Shown here piece by piece: positions 49,991-59,227 of a stretch of DNA of 64,000 bases; the stretch's first letter is position 1, and the number at the start of each line of letters is the position of its first letter. Position numbers and translations under genes: made by a program. The notes beneath the pieces are model-generated. The model was not told the DNA's origin and searched no databases. It saw nothing but the letters and a program-made list of their open reading frames with translations. The DNA is taken from the NCBI GenBank assembly GCA_947462105.1, contig CANHNJ010000004.1, positions 1-64,000 of the forward strand. Reading direction: 5' to 3'. Origin of the DNA: Alphaproteobacteria bacterium (GTDB lineage: Bacteria; Pseudomonadota; Alphaproteobacteria; Micropepsales; Micropepsaceae).

Positions 49991-50991
49991 GTGTTCGAAG
50001 CGGCGATCAGATCATTCAGTTTGTCGCCCGCCGCACCCGATGAAAGCATGCGCGCCGCGATCTCCACACCACCCCTTATATCAGAAGACGCGTCCGCCAC
50101 CATCAGCGCCGCTGCGGCGTTGAGGCAGACAATGTCGCGGTAGGGGCCGGGCGCGCCATCGAACAGCCGCCGCAGGGCTGCCGCATTGTGCGCGGCATCG
50201 CCGCCCACGATGGCGGACAGGGGGCTGCGCGCCAGCCCGGCCTGTTCCGGGGTGAGCTCGGACAGGGCGATGCCGCCGCCCGCCAGCATCGCGGTCTGGG
50301 TGGCGGCGCTGATGGAAACCTCGTCCAGCCCGTCCCGGCCATGCACAATCCAGGCGCGTTCGCTGCCCAGAATCCGCAGCGCCTGGGCATAGGGCTCCAG
50401 CCAGTCGGACGCGAACACGCCGATCAGTTGCCGTTTGACCTGTGCCGGGTTCGCCAACGGTCCCAGCAGGTTGAAGATGGTGCGGCGGCCAACGGCCTTG
50501 CGGGCGGCCCCAACATGTTTCATCGCCGGATGGTGGGTCTGGGCGAACAGGAAGACGATTCCGGTATCCGCCAGCACGCGTTCCGCATGGGCGGGTTCCA
50601 GGCCGACTTTCACGCCCAGCGCTTCCAGCACATCGGCCGCGCCGCTGCGCGAGGTGGCGGAACGGTTGCCATGCTTGGCGACAGGCACGCCCGCCGCCGC
50701 GACCACGAATGAAACGGCCGTCGAGATGTTGAGCGTGCCCAGGCCGTCGCCGCCGGTGCCGCACAGGTCGATGGCGCCAGCTGGCGCGAGGACAGGCCGC
50801 ATATGGGCCCGCATGGCGGTGACCGCGCCCACCAGTTCTTCGACGCTGGGCTTGCGGTCGGCGGTGGCCGACAGATAGGCGACGATCTGGGTGTCGTTCA
50901 GTTCGCCCCGGAAGAGGGCGTGGAACAGCGCCTCGGTATCGGCACGGCTCAGCGGCGCGCGCGCGGCGTCTATGAGGGGCGCAACGCTCAT
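49987..50991 (-). CDS. trpD: Anthranilate phosphoribosyltransferase
   Basis: This enzyme joins anthranilate and phosphoribosyl pyrophosphate. The 334-residue protein has the PRPP motif [17 protein letters not shown] near residue 77, [19 protein letters not shown] near 105, and [12 protein letters not shown], all typical. The start overlaps the trpG stop by one base. Confidence 0.96.
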   Translation of the reverse strand: MSVAPLIDAARAPLSRADTEALFHALFRGELNDTQIVAYLSATADRKPSVEELVGAVTAMRAHMRPVLAPAGAIDLCGTGGDGLGTLNISTAVSFVVAAAGVPVAKHGNRSATSRSGAADVLEALGVKVGLEPAHAERVLADTGIVFLFAQTHHPAMKHVGAARKAVGRRTIFNLLGPLANPAQVKRQLIGVFASDWLEPYAQALRILGSERAWIVHGRDGLDEVSISAATQTAMLAGGGIALSELTPEQAGLARSPLSAIVGGDAAHNAAALRRLFDGAPGPYRDIVCLNAAAALMVADASSDIRGGVEIAARMLSSGAAGDKLNDLIAASNT

Positions 50992-51563
50992 CAGGCGCGC
51001 GTCAGCTTGAGGAAATTTTCCAGCAGGGCGTGGCCATTCTCGGACGCGATGCTTTCGGGATGGAACTGGACGCCATGCACCGGCAGGGTCTTGTGCATCA
51101 CGCCCTGGATCACGCCATCCTCGCTGGTGGCGGTGACTTCCAGCACAGCGGGCATCGACGGCGGGTCGATGGTCAGCGAGTGATAGCGCGTCGCCTGGAA
51201 ATCATTGTTCAGGCCGCGAAAGACCGATTTGCCGGTGTGGTGGATGGTGCTCATCTTGCCATGCATCGGCTGCGGCGCGCGCACGATGTCGCCGCCATAG
51301 ACCTGGCCGATGGCCTGGTGGCCCAGGCAGACGCCCAGGATCGGCACCTTGCCGTCGGCCTTGCGGATCACGTCCATGCAGATGCCCGCCTCGTTGGGGC
51401 TGCAGGGGCCGGGCGACAGCACGATGCCGTCCGGCTTCAGCGCCAGCGCTTCGTCGGCGGTGATCTCGTCATTGCGGACGACTTTCACCTCTGCCCCAAG
51501 CTCGCCCAGATAATGGAAGAGGTTGTAGGTGAAGCTGTCATAGTTATCGATCAGCAGGATCAT
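50991..51563 (-). CDS. trpG: Anthranilate synthase component II (glutamine amidotransferase)
   Basis: This subunit frees ammonia from glutamine for TrpE. The 190-residue class I amidotransferase has the nucleophile Cys in GVCLGHQ near residue 79 and the catalytic His-Glu in FHPES near 170. It is the first gene of the trpG-trpD-trpC-moaC unit. The component I gene, trpE, is not in the window; the divergent ydbH operon lies where trpE often is. Confidence 0.96.
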   Translation of the reverse strand: MILLIDNYDSFTYNLFHYLGELGAEVKVVRNDEITADEALALKPDGIVLSPGPCSPNEAGICMDVIRKADGKVPILGVCLGHQAIGQVYGGDIVRAPQPMHGKMSTIHHTGKSVFRGLNNDFQATRYHSLTIDPPSMPAVLEVTATSEDGVIQGVMHKTLPVHGVQFHPESIASENGHALLENFLKLTRA

Positions 51564-51658
51564 AACGAACTCGTTGGAAAATCTTATATATTCTCAGTAC
51601 GGGGCGGTCTGTGCTCCCATTTTCGCGGAATTGCACGCCAAATGCTAGGGAAGGGTGG
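51564..51658. promoter_or_regulatory. Divergent promoter region of trpG and ydbH
   Basis: This 95-base gap holds the AT-rich stretch AAAATCTTATATATTCTC, the only such stretch nearby. It offers -10-like hexamers on both strands (TATATT on plus, TATAAG on minus). No convincing -35 pair or trp leader peptide was seen. Confidence 0.4.
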
Positions 51659-54460
51659 ATGACCCTGAATCGCGCCAGCAAGATCGGTCTGGGCGTCGTG
51701 CTGTCAGTGCTGCTGGCGCTGGCGGCGCTGTGGCTGGCGCGCGCCTGGCTGGTGGCTGGCGTCGCCGAACGCTATTTCCGCCAGCATGGCGTCGCCGCCA
51801 GCGTCGAAGTGGGCGCGCTGGGCCTGTCGGGCGCGTCGGGCCGTTTCGCCCTGGGACCGCAGCATGCCCCGGACCTGGCGGCGGACAGCATCGAACTGTT
51901 TTTCGATCCGCTGCGCTGGAAGCCGTTTCTGGTGGAAGTGCGGCTGGTGAACCCTGTCGTGCGGGCGCGGGTCGATGAACAGGGCCGCGTCACGCTGCCG
52001 TCGCTGCAGGCCTGGCTGGATTCGCTTTCGACCAGCCGCGAGAAGTCGCCCTATGTCAGCGACGACCTGGCCATCACCCTGACCGGGCTGCGGGCGCTGC
52101 TGGCGACCCCGGCGGGACCGATGGAGATCAATGGCTCTGCCCGGCTGGTGCACAATTTGCCCGAAGAGCTGGCGCTGGCGCTAAAGCCCGGCGCGTTCCA
52201 CTGGCGCGGCCAGCGCGTCACGGCGCGTACCGTCAGCCTCACGCTTGCGCGCAGCGGCGCGCTGGCGGTGCGGGTAGCGGGCGACTTCGCCAATGCGCGG
52301 TCATCGGCGCAAGGCGTGACGCTGGCGCTGGAAATGGAACGCCTGCGCTTCGGTACGGATGGCCGGGTCGAGACCGGCGCGGCCAGCGCGCAAGCCAGCG
52401 CCGCGTCCATCACCGATGCAGATGTTCGCGTCACCGGTTTTACCGGCCGCATCACCGTGCCCGGCTTGCGCGTGGTGTCCAACGTGCTGGAAACGGCGAA
52501 GCTGGACGCCGTCATCAGCGCGAAAAGCGCCGAAACGGGCCTGCAGGCTTCGGATATCAGTCTTTCGCTTGCGGCTGCGAATATCCGCGCGTCTGCGGCG
52601 GAGGTGACGGGCGAGGGCGACATCGCGCTCAGCGCCGGTGCCGCATTGCCACCCATGCTGGTGCGCACGATCCGCGCCTTTCCCGCGCTGGCGATGGAGC
52701 CGCCGCTGGCCGCTGCCATCGGGCGCAACCTGGGACGGTTCGCCATCAGCCTGAAGGCCCATGCCGCGCACCGCGACGGCACGTTCGCGGCGCGCCTGAC
52801 TGCCCCCCTGACGTTGCGTGCCAGTGGCGGCGGCATTTTGCAGGTCGCGGCCCTGAACGTGGCGGGCGCGCGCGATGTGCTGACCGGCAGCCTGCGCGCG
52901 ACGCTGTCGGGCGGCGGGTTGCCGCCGCTGCGATTGGCGGTCAGCCGCTTCGCCTGGGATGGCAAGCGCCTTGCTGCCGCCACGGCACTTGATGGCCAGA
53001 TCGATTTCGCCGTGCTGCGCGGCATCCGGGCGTCGCTGAACGGCCAGTCCGTGTACGAGGCGGGCACGTTCCGCTTCACGCAGGCGGGCTGCGTGGCGGC
53101 CAGCATGGCGTCACTGGGGCCGCTGGCGCGCGACATCGCGGGCCAGATCTGTCCGGCACGCAGTCCGCTTTTCAGTTTCGGGCCGCAAGGCTGGCGCTTT
53201 GAAGCGCAGGCGCAAGGCGCCACCGGAGTTCTGCCGCTGGCCAATGCCGGGCTCACTGGCGGCGCGGCCCTGCTGTCGTTCAACGGCACCGGCGGCCTGT
53301 CGGGCGCCGTGACGGTGTCGGCGGCAACGCTGTCCGATAAGGCGACGCCTGCGCGCTTCAACCCGGAACATGGCACGGGTGAGATCACGCTGGCGGATGG
53401 CCTCTGGCGTGGGCGCTTTGCGGCCAATGACGGCGCGGGCACGGTTCTGGGTACTGTCGCCTTCCAGCACATGATGGCGAACGGACAGGGCAATGCCCAT
53501 GTCGAAGCGCCGCTGGTCTTTGCCGAAGGCAAGCTGCAGCCGGAAAAACTGTCGCCGCTGCTGGTGATGCTGCGCCAGGCGGCAGGCCGTGCCGACTTCA
53601 AGGGCGATTTCACCTGGAACAGCGGCGGGCTGGCCACGCATACCGGCACGCTGGCGGTGCGCGATTTCAGCTTCCTGTCGCCGATGGGCCGCGCCACGGC
53701 GGTCGACACGACGCTGAACCTGACTTCGCTGCTGCCGCCCGCCACGGCGCCGGGACAGGAGCTGAAGATCGGGCGCATCGCCTGGACCATTCCCTTCACC
53801 GAGATGGGATTGCGTTTCGCGTTCTCGACCACGGCCCTGCGCATCGAACAGTTCGGCACCAGTTTCGCCGGGGGGCGCGTCGCGCTGACGCCGTTCGGGA
53901 TCAATCCGGCAGCGCCGGGCACGATCACCAGCACCGCCGCGCTCACCGGCCTGTCGCTGGAGCCGCTGCTCGCCGCGTCGAACCTTGCCGACAAGGCGAC
54001 GCTGACCGGCAAGCTCTCGGGCATCGTGCCCTTCACCGCCGGGCCGGAAGGTTTTCGCATCAAGGATGGACGGCTCACAGCGGATGGGCCGGGCAAGCTG
54101 CAGCTCAGTCGCGGCCTGTGGGGCGAGGGCGCCAGATCGGTCAACGCGGTCCAGGACTTTGCCTATCAGGCGCTGGAGAATCTCGCTTTCGATTCGCTGA
54201 CCGCCGATCTCAACAGCGTTGGCGAGGGGCGGCTGCAGATCGTTTTCCACATCAAGGGCCGCAGCGATCCGCCCGCGCGCCAGGTGGCTGACGTAGCGGT
54301 AAGCGACATAATCAACGGCAGCGCCTTGCAGAAACCGGTGCCGCTGCCCAGCGGCACGCCCATCGACCTGACGCTGGATGCTTCCCTTAATTTTGACGAA
54401 CTCTTGAAGTCCTATGCCGAGGCATGGTCAAAGAGTCTCGAAGGGCTTGGAGCCAAATGA
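51659..54460 (+). CDS. ydbH: YdbH family AsmA-like envelope protein
   Basis: YdbH belongs, with TamB and YhdP, to the large bridge-like proteins that move phospholipids to the outer membrane in E. coli. The ATG at 51659 is preceded by AAGGG. The 933-residue protein has one N-terminal membrane anchor (about 8-28), then a very long beta-strand-rich periplasmic part. Its C terminus (GRLQIVFHIKGRSDPPARQV and following) is diagnostic of the family. The next genes are the partners ynbE and ydbL, the first overlapping by four bases. Confidence 0.85.
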   Translation: MTLNRASKIGLGVVLSVLLALAALWLARAWLVAGVAERYFRQHGVAASVEVGALGLSGASGRFALGPQHAPDLAADSIELFFDPLRWKPFLVEVRLVNPVVRARVDEQGRVTLPSLQAWLDSLSTSREKSPYVSDDLAITLTGLRALLATPAGPMEINGSARLVHNLPEELALALKPGAFHWRGQRVTARTVSLTLARSGALAVRVAGDFANARSSAQGVTLALEMERLRFGTDGRVETGAASAQASAASITDADVRVTGFTGRITVPGLRVVSNVLETAKLDAVISAKSAETGLQASDISLSLAAANIRASAAEVTGEGDIALSAGAALPPMLVRTIRAFPALAMEPPLAAAIGRNLGRFAISLKAHAAHRDGTFAARLTAPLTLRASGGGILQVAALNVAGARDVLTGSLRATLSGGGLPPLRLAVSRFAWDGKRLAAATALDGQIDFAVLRGIRASLNGQSVYEAGTFRFTQAGCVAASMASLGPLARDIAGQICPARSPLFSFGPQGWRFEAQAQGATGVLPLANAGLTGGAALLSFNGTGGLSGAVTVSAATLSDKATPARFNPEHGTGEITLADGLWRGRFAANDGAGTVLGTVAFQHMMANGQGNAHVEAPLVFAEGKLQPEKLSPLLVMLRQAAGRADFKGDFTWNSGGLATHTGTLAVRDFSFLSPMGRATAVDTTLNLTSLLPPATAPGQELKIGRIAWTIPFTEMGLRFAFSTTALRIEQFGTSFAGGRVALTPFGINPAAPGTITSTAALTGLSLEPLLAASNLADKATLTGKLSGIVPFTAGPEGFRIKDGRLTADGPGKLQLSRGLWGEGARSVNAVQDFAYQALENLAFDSLTADLNSVGEGRLQIVFHIKGRSDPPARQVADVAVSDIINGSALQKPVPLPSGTPIDLTLDASLNFDELLKSYAEAWSKSLEGLGAK

Positions 54461-54639
54461 TGATTGCAAAGCGAATTCTCCTGATCGCCGTGCTGGGCGC
54501 GATTGCCGCCGCCTGCACCCCGACCATCCGGGTCGAGGTAGCGCCGATCAGCATCTACGCCAAGCTCGATGCCGATGTGCGCGTGCGCCTGGACCGGGAA
54601 GTCCAGACCGCGATCACCCAGAACCCCGACCTCTTCTGA
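54457..54639 (+). CDS. ynbE: YnbE family small lipoprotein
   Basis: This 60-residue lipoprotein precursor begins at ATG 54457 inside the ydbH stop. Its signal peptide (MMIAKRILLIAVLGAIAAAC) ends with the lipobox IAAAC. The short mature part (TPTIRVEVAPISIYAKLDAD and on) matches YnbE. In E. coli, YnbE interacts with the C terminus of YdbH to complete the bridge at the outer membrane. The gene is coupled to ydbH and is followed by ydbL 17 bases later. Confidence 0.9.
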   Translation: MMIAKRILLIAVLGAIAAACTPTIRVEVAPISIYAKLDADVRVRLDREVQTAITQNPDLF

Positions 54640-54656
54640 TCTGAAGGACAGGAAAG

Positions 54657-55007
54657 ATGACCCTCCGCAACACCATCGCCATCGCCGCCGCCGCTTTCAT
54701 GCTGGCGGTGACGCCCGTTCTCGCCGACGCCGCCAGCGACAAGGCCGCCGTCGATGCCGCCAAGGTGGCGGGCATCGTGGGCGAGCAGGGCGATGGCTTT
54801 CTCGGCATCGTCACCTCTGCTGATGGCGCGGTGATGGCTGCCGTCACCAACATCAATGCGGGCCGCGCGGCAGTCTATGCCGACACCGCCGCCAAGTCGG
54901 GCACGACGCGCGATGCGGCAGGCCAGGCGACGGCCGCGACCCTGATCGCACGCGCGCCTGCGGGCCAGTTCATCAAGCCCATCGGCGGCACCTGGACGAA
55001 AAAGTAG
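54657..55007 (+). CDS. ydbL: YdbL family (DUF1318) periplasmic protein
   Basis: This 116-residue exported protein has a signal peptide (MTLRNTIAIAAAAFMLAVTPVLA) and a DUF1318 domain. GIVGEQGDGFLGIV near residue 41 and the helix ending in IARAPAGQFIKP are typical. YdbL is reported as a periplasmic chaperone that tunes YdbH-YnbE. GAAGGACAGGAAAG precedes the ATG. It is the last gene of the operon and is convergent with the nickel/cobalt permease remnant. Confidence 0.9.
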   Translation: MTLRNTIAIAAAAFMLAVTPVLADAASDKAAVDAAKVAGIVGEQGDGFLGIVTSADGAVMAAVTNINAGRAAVYADTAAKSGTTRDAAGQATAATLIARAPAGQFIKPIGGTWTKK

Positions 55008-55008
55008 T

Positions 55009-55990
55009 TCAGGCCCGCGCCGCACTGGCGCGCGCCATCAGGACGGACAGTCCCCAGCAGCCCAGGAAGGCGGCGATCACGGCGAAGCCCAGCGCGCCGA
55101 AATGCTGGTTGACGCCGCCGATCCAGCGCCAGAAGGCGCCTTCCAGCGCGAAGCGGCCCGCCAGCAGGTTCAGCACTTCCAGCGCCGCGATCACCAGCGC
55201 CACCAGGATCGAAAACAGCGTCACGGTCAAATTTGTAGACCAGCTTGCGCGAGGGCCACACCAGCGCCCAGCCATAGAGGCGGGTCATCAGGATGCCGTC
55301 GGTGGCATCGATCAGCGACATGCCCGCCGTGAACAGCGCCGGAAAGACCATGATGGTCCAGAACGGCACCGCATGGTGTGCCTGCGCCGCGCTGATGCCC
55401 AGCAGCGCCACTTCGGTGGCGGTGTCGAAGCCCAGGCCGAACAGGAAGCCCAGCGGATACATCTGCCACGACCGGCCGATCATGTTCATCACGGGCTTCA
55501 GCAACCGGCCCAGCGGCCCGCCGGGCAGGGGCGCGATGGGTGCAGACGGCTTGCGCATGGCGCGCAGGATGGCGACCAGGGTGACGATGTTGGCGGCGGC
55601 GATGATGATCAGGAAGCTGGCCGATACGGTGGTGCCGATCAGCGTGCCCAGCTCGCGCAATGGCGCGAAGCGGGCGGTGAGCGCCGCCGACAGCAGGGCG
55701 ATGCCGGCGCAGGCCAGGATCACCACGGTGGAGTGGCCCAGCGAGAAGAACAGGCCGACGCCGGTGGGCTTCTGCCCGTCCTGCACCAGCTTGCGGGTGA
55801 CGTTGTCGATGGCGGCGATATGGTCGGCATCCACTGCATGGCGCAGGCCCAGCGTGTAGGCGAGGATGGCAGTGCCCATCAGGGCGGCGTTGCCGCCGAA
55901 GATGGCGAAGGCCCAGGCCCAGGCCGCGATATTGCCCGCGATCAACCCGGCATAGATAAGGAGGACTTTGTTCGAAAAGGCGCGCGGCAT
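55009..55990 (-). pseudogene. NiCoT-family nickel/cobalt permease with a frameshift
   Basis: This would import Ni2+ or Co2+. The first frame begins at ATG 55990 (or GTG 55996). It has the family signature RHAVDADHIAAIDN (residues 50-63), GHSTVVI and LGFDTATEVALLG. After SRKLVY the frame is lost at an AAATTT run (about 55229-55234). Removing one A gives NLTVTLFSILVALVI in register, continuing to a normal C terminus ending at 55009. So one base is in excess. It may be a true pseudogene, a phase-variable site or a sequencing error; all other conserved parts are intact. Confidence 0.8.
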
Positions 55991-56077
55991 GGGCACCAGC
56001 CTAGCCGCCCGTACGGCGCTGTCCAGTTTTGTGCTCGCGCCGGGAGCAAGTGTCGCGGCTGATCAAAAAATGGGCGA

Positions 56078-57076
56078 TCAGAGCGCCTTGATGGTCACGG
56101 TCTGCGGAGCCTCGGTGGCCAGCATGTTGCGCAACGGCAGCAGGAAGGCGTCGGCCTCCAGCTCGAAGACATCGCCATCCTGCGTCTTCACCCCTTCGCT
56201 GAAGGAGAGCGTGGCGGTGCCGAAGAAGTGGACATGGACATCGCCGGGGCGGCGGAAGAGCTCATATTTAAAATGATGCGCTTCCAGATTGGCGATGCTG
56301 TGGGACATGTTGTCCTCGCCCGACAGGAACGGCTTGTCCCAGATCAGCTCGTTGCCGCGCCGGATGCGCGACTGTCCTTGTACGGACGAAGGTAGGTCAC
56401 CAACGCGCAGTTCCGGGCCGAAGGAACAGGCGCGCAGCTTGGAGTGGGCCAGCCACAGATAGTTGAAGCGCTCCGTCACATGGTCGGAGAATTCGTTGCC
56501 CAGCGCGAAGCCCAGGCGAAACGGCGTGCTGTCGGGGCCGATGATGTAGAGGCCCACCATCTCCGGCTCCTCGCCGCCATCCTGCGCAAAGGCGGGCGAG
56601 GGGAACGGGCTTTCCGGCGCGGTGACGCTGGCGCCATCGCCTTTGTAGAACCATTCGGGCTGCGAGCCTTCGGCACCAGCCTTGGGCTTGCCGGTTTCCA
56701 GCCCCAGCTTGAACATCTTCATCGAGTCCGTGAGGTTCGCCGTGCTTTCCAGCGAGCGATGCATCTTGTCCCGGCCTTCCGCCGAGCCCAGATGCGTCAG
56801 GCCGGTGCCGGTGACGATCAGGTGCGCGGGATCGGTGGGATGATCGAGCGGCGCCAGCACGCGGCCTTGTGCCAGCGCGAGATGGATGTCCACCGCATCG
56901 CCGGTGCCTGCGTCATCCGCCGCCTGCGCCAATGAGGTGCCGCGCGCGATGGCGCGCATGGCGAGTTCGTAGGTGGAGGAAACCCCGGCCACCAGCCGGG
57001 CCGAACGGTCTTCGGACAGGCGGGCCACAGCGCGCGCGCCGTCGGGCAGGGTCAGTTGCAGCAGGCGCAAGGCCAT
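56078..57076 (-). CDS. FAH-superfamily protein of the AraD1/GguC type
   Basis: This 332-residue protein belongs to the fumarylacetoacetase-fold group. TGTGLTHLGSAEGRDKMH near residue 88 and the C-terminal GEDNMSHSIANLEAHHFKYEL identify the AraD1/GguC branch, whose members are encoded near sugar-acid oxidation and ABC sugar-uptake genes. Metal-binding acidic residues are expected in the barrel centre. It is divergent from the PQQ dehydrogenase, with about 150 bases between. A role on a sugar acid made by periplasmic oxidation is an inference. Confidence 0.8.
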   Translation of the reverse strand: MALRLLQLTLPDGARAVARLSEDRSARLVAGVSSTYELAMRAIARGTSLAQAADDAGTGDAVDIHLALAQGRVLAPLDHPTDPAHLIVTGTGLTHLGSAEGRDKMHRSLESTANLTDSMKMFKLGLETGKPKAGAEGSQPEWFYKGDGASVTAPESPFPSPAFAQDGGEEPEMVGLYIIGPDSTPFRLGFALGNEFSDHVTERFNYLWLAHSKLRACSFGPELRVGDLPSSVQGQSRIRRGNELIWDKPFLSGEDNMSHSIANLEAHHFKYELFRRPGDVHVHFFGTATLSFSEGVKTQDGDVFELEADAFLLPLRNMLATEAPQTVTIKAL

Positions 57077-57227
57077 TTGAAATACTCCGAGTTTAGGCGC
57101 GATACGGCGATCTAGCGCGCAACTCGCCCAATGTCATCGTTTTCCTGCTGCCACACCTGTTGCGCCCCCCGTGCAGGGCTCGGTAAGGTTCCGCAAAACA
57201 ACCAAGAATAAATCCCTGGGAGATATC

Positions 57228-59138
57228 ATGAAAAAAATCGCCGCCCTGATTGCGCCCGTCCTGCTGGGGGCGGCGCTGCTGCCGTCACAGGCGGCAGGGC
57301 CTTCGACCGAATGGCCCACCTATGGCAACGACCAGGGCGGCATGCGGTTTTCGCCCCTGACCCAGATCACGCCCGCCAATGTGGCGAAGCTGGAGAAGGC
57401 CTGGACCTTCAACATGCGCCCCGCCTATCTCGACAATCCCGCCGCCAATCCGCAGGCCGGGCGTGGCGGCCGCGGGCCTGCCGGTGGCCGCGGGTTCACG
57501 CCGCCGCGCTTCGCCGGTTCGCAGATGACGCCGCTGGTGGTGAACGGCCTGATGTTCCTGGCCACGCCCTATCGCCGCGTCACCGCCCTGAACGCCGAAA
57601 CCGGCAAGCAGGTCTGGGCCTATGACATTCCGGGCAACGATGCGCCTTCGACGCGCGGCGTCGAATACTGGGCGGGCGGCAACCGCGTCATCGTCTCCAC
57701 CCGCGACGGCAAGATCATCGCCCTCGATGCCAAGACGGGCGAACCGATCACCAGCTTCGGTGAGAAGGGCATCCTCAACACCCGCACGCCGGAAATCCTC
57801 AACGGCCTGCCCAACGCCGCCTTTGGCTATTCGACGCCGCCGCTGGTGGTGAACAATGTGCTGGTGACCGGCGGCCGCGTGCAGGAGCAGCCCACCAAGG
57901 GCGCCTCGGGCGACATTCGCGGCTGGGACATCCGCACCGGCAAGCTGCTCTGGACCTTCCATTCGGTGCCGCGCCCCGGCGAGAAGTTCAACGAGACCTG
58001 GGGCAACAATAGCTGGCAGCAGCGCTCCGGCGTGAACATCTGGACCTATCTGGTCGCCGATACGGCGCGCGATATCGTCTATCTGCCGATCGGCGCACCG
58101 GCCTTTGATCGCTGGGGCGGCGACCGTCCGGGCACCAACCTCTACAGCGATAGCGTCGTGGCGGTGAATGCAAAGACCGGCAAGTATCTGTGGCACTTCC
58201 AGACCGTGCATCACGACATCTGGGACGTGGACCTGCCCGGCATCTCGCTGATCGAGGTCAAGCGCAACGGCAAGACCATTCCGGGCGTCGCGGTGATGAA
58301 CAAGATGGCCATCCTGTTCATGTTCAACCGCGTCAACGGCGAGCCGCTCTACGAGATCACGGAAAAGCCGGTGCCGACGGCGACCGACATTCCCGACGAG
58401 AAGGCCTGGCCGACCCAGCCCTTCTCGGTGACGCCGCCGCTGGGCAAGCTGAGCTGGGAGCGCGGCGACATCTCCAACGTGACCCCGGAACACCGCGCCT
58501 GGTGCGAGAAGTTCATCGCCGACAAGAACGCCCTGCCGTCGCAGCCTTTCCAGCCGCTGCGGATCGATGGCGCGGTGGTGAGCTTCCCCGGCAGCCTGGG
58601 CGGCGTCGATTGGGGCGGGACGGCGTTTGATCCCAAGCGCGGCCTCTTGATCGTCAACACCAACAACCTGGCGCATTTCTCGGCGCAGGTGCTGCGTCCC
58701 GATGGCAGCTATGGCATGAAGGATGGCTACCAGTATTTCTGGAATGCGCAGACCAAGATGCCATGCCAGAGCGGGCCCTGGGGCCAGTTCAACGCGGTGG
58801 ACGTCAACACCGGCAAGATCGTCTGGCAGGTGCCGCTGGGCATCACCGAGGAACTGCCGGCGGGGCAGCAGAACACCGGCCGTGTCGGTCTGGGCAATCC
58901 GATGGTCACGGCCAGCGGCCTGGCCTTTGTCGGGGCCACCGATGATTTCCGCCTGCGCGCCTTCGACAGCACCAACGGCAAGGAGCTGTGGGTGGTGAAG
59001 CTGGCGGGCGGCGTCAATAGCGGCCCGATCACCTGGCGCGGCCGCAGCGGCCGCCAGTATGTCACCGCTGTTGCCACCGGCGGCGCCAATGGACCGGCGA
59101 CCTCGGACGAGGTGGTGACGTTCGCATTGCCGAAGTAG
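57228..59138 (+). CDS. PQQ-dependent dehydrogenase (glucose-dehydrogenase-like), secreted
   Basis: This is an eight-bladed quinoprotein that oxidises a sugar or alcohol in the periplasm. The ATG at 57228, after TGGGAGATATC, gives a Sec signal peptide (MKKIAALIAPVLLGAALLPSQAAG) and a 636-residue precursor. It lacks both the membrane anchor of mGDH and a cytochrome domain. Family segments are WPTYGNDQGGMRFSPLTQI, FGYSTPPLVVNNVLVTGG, HHDIWDVDLPG and SLGGVDWGGTAFDP. A Gly/Arg-rich insert (GRGGRGPAGGRG) lies near residue 80. An 18-base tandem repeat spans the stop codon. The cytochrome c gene across the shared terminator is a candidate electron acceptor. Confidence 0.9.
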   Translation: MKKIAALIAPVLLGAALLPSQAAGPSTEWPTYGNDQGGMRFSPLTQITPANVAKLEKAWTFNMRPAYLDNPAANPQAGRGGRGPAGGRGFTPPRFAGSQMTPLVVNGLMFLATPYRRVTALNAETGKQVWAYDIPGNDAPSTRGVEYWAGGNRVIVSTRDGKIIALDAKTGEPITSFGEKGILNTRTPEILNGLPNAAFGYSTPPLVVNNVLVTGGRVQEQPTKGASGDIRGWDIRTGKLLWTFHSVPRPGEKFNETWGNNSWQQRSGVNIWTYLVADTARDIVYLPIGAPAFDRWGGDRPGTNLYSDSVVAVNAKTGKYLWHFQTVHHDIWDVDLPGISLIEVKRNGKTIPGVAVMNKMAILFMFNRVNGEPLYEITEKPVPTATDIPDEKAWPTQPFSVTPPLGKLSWERGDISNVTPEHRAWCEKFIADKNALPSQPFQPLRIDGAVVSFPGSLGGVDWGGTAFDPKRGLLIVNTNNLAHFSAQVLRPDGSYGMKDGYQYFWNAQTKMPCQSGPWGQFNAVDVNTGKIVWQVPLGITEELPAGQQNTGRVGLGNPMVTASGLAFVGATDDFRLRAFDSTNGKELWVVKLAGGVNSGPITWRGRSGRQYVTAVATGGANGPATSDEVVTFALPK

Positions 59139-59171
59139 GGCGCATTGCCGAAGTAGGGCGCATTGCCCAAG
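59124..59171. repeat. 18-base tandem repeat spanning the stop codon of the PQQ dehydrogenase
   Basis: The unit GCATTGCCGAAGTAGGGC occurs at 59124-59141 and 59142-59159 without mismatch, with a degenerate partial third copy to 59171. The first copy encodes the last residues and the TAG stop; the extra copies lie beyond it. This suggests a recent slippage duplication. Confidence 0.85.
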
Positions 59172-59173
59172 AA

Positions 59174-59205
59174 AAAGCCCCCGCAGCGCAAGCTGCGGGG
59201 GCTTT
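59174..59205. terminator. Bidirectional terminator between PQQ dehydrogenase and cytochrome c
   Basis: AAAGCCCCCGCAGC-GCAA-GCTGCGGGGGCTTT is a perfect 14-bp stem. The A-rich left flank (GAAAAA) gives a T tract on the minus strand, so it is strongest for the cytochrome gene, but it also follows the dehydrogenase. Confidence 0.9.
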
Positions 59206-59227
59206 CGTATGACGTATCGGCTTTGGC

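Noticed and set aside
54875-55008. C-terminal extension of the nickel/cobalt permease ORF into ydbL
   Set aside because: These residues follow the frameshift and have no family similarity; the true C terminus is in the other frame ending at 55009.
56062-56084. CTGATC...GATCAG stem after the AraD1-like gene as a terminator
   Set aside because: On the minus strand the T run lies within the loop and not after the stem, and the stem is short.
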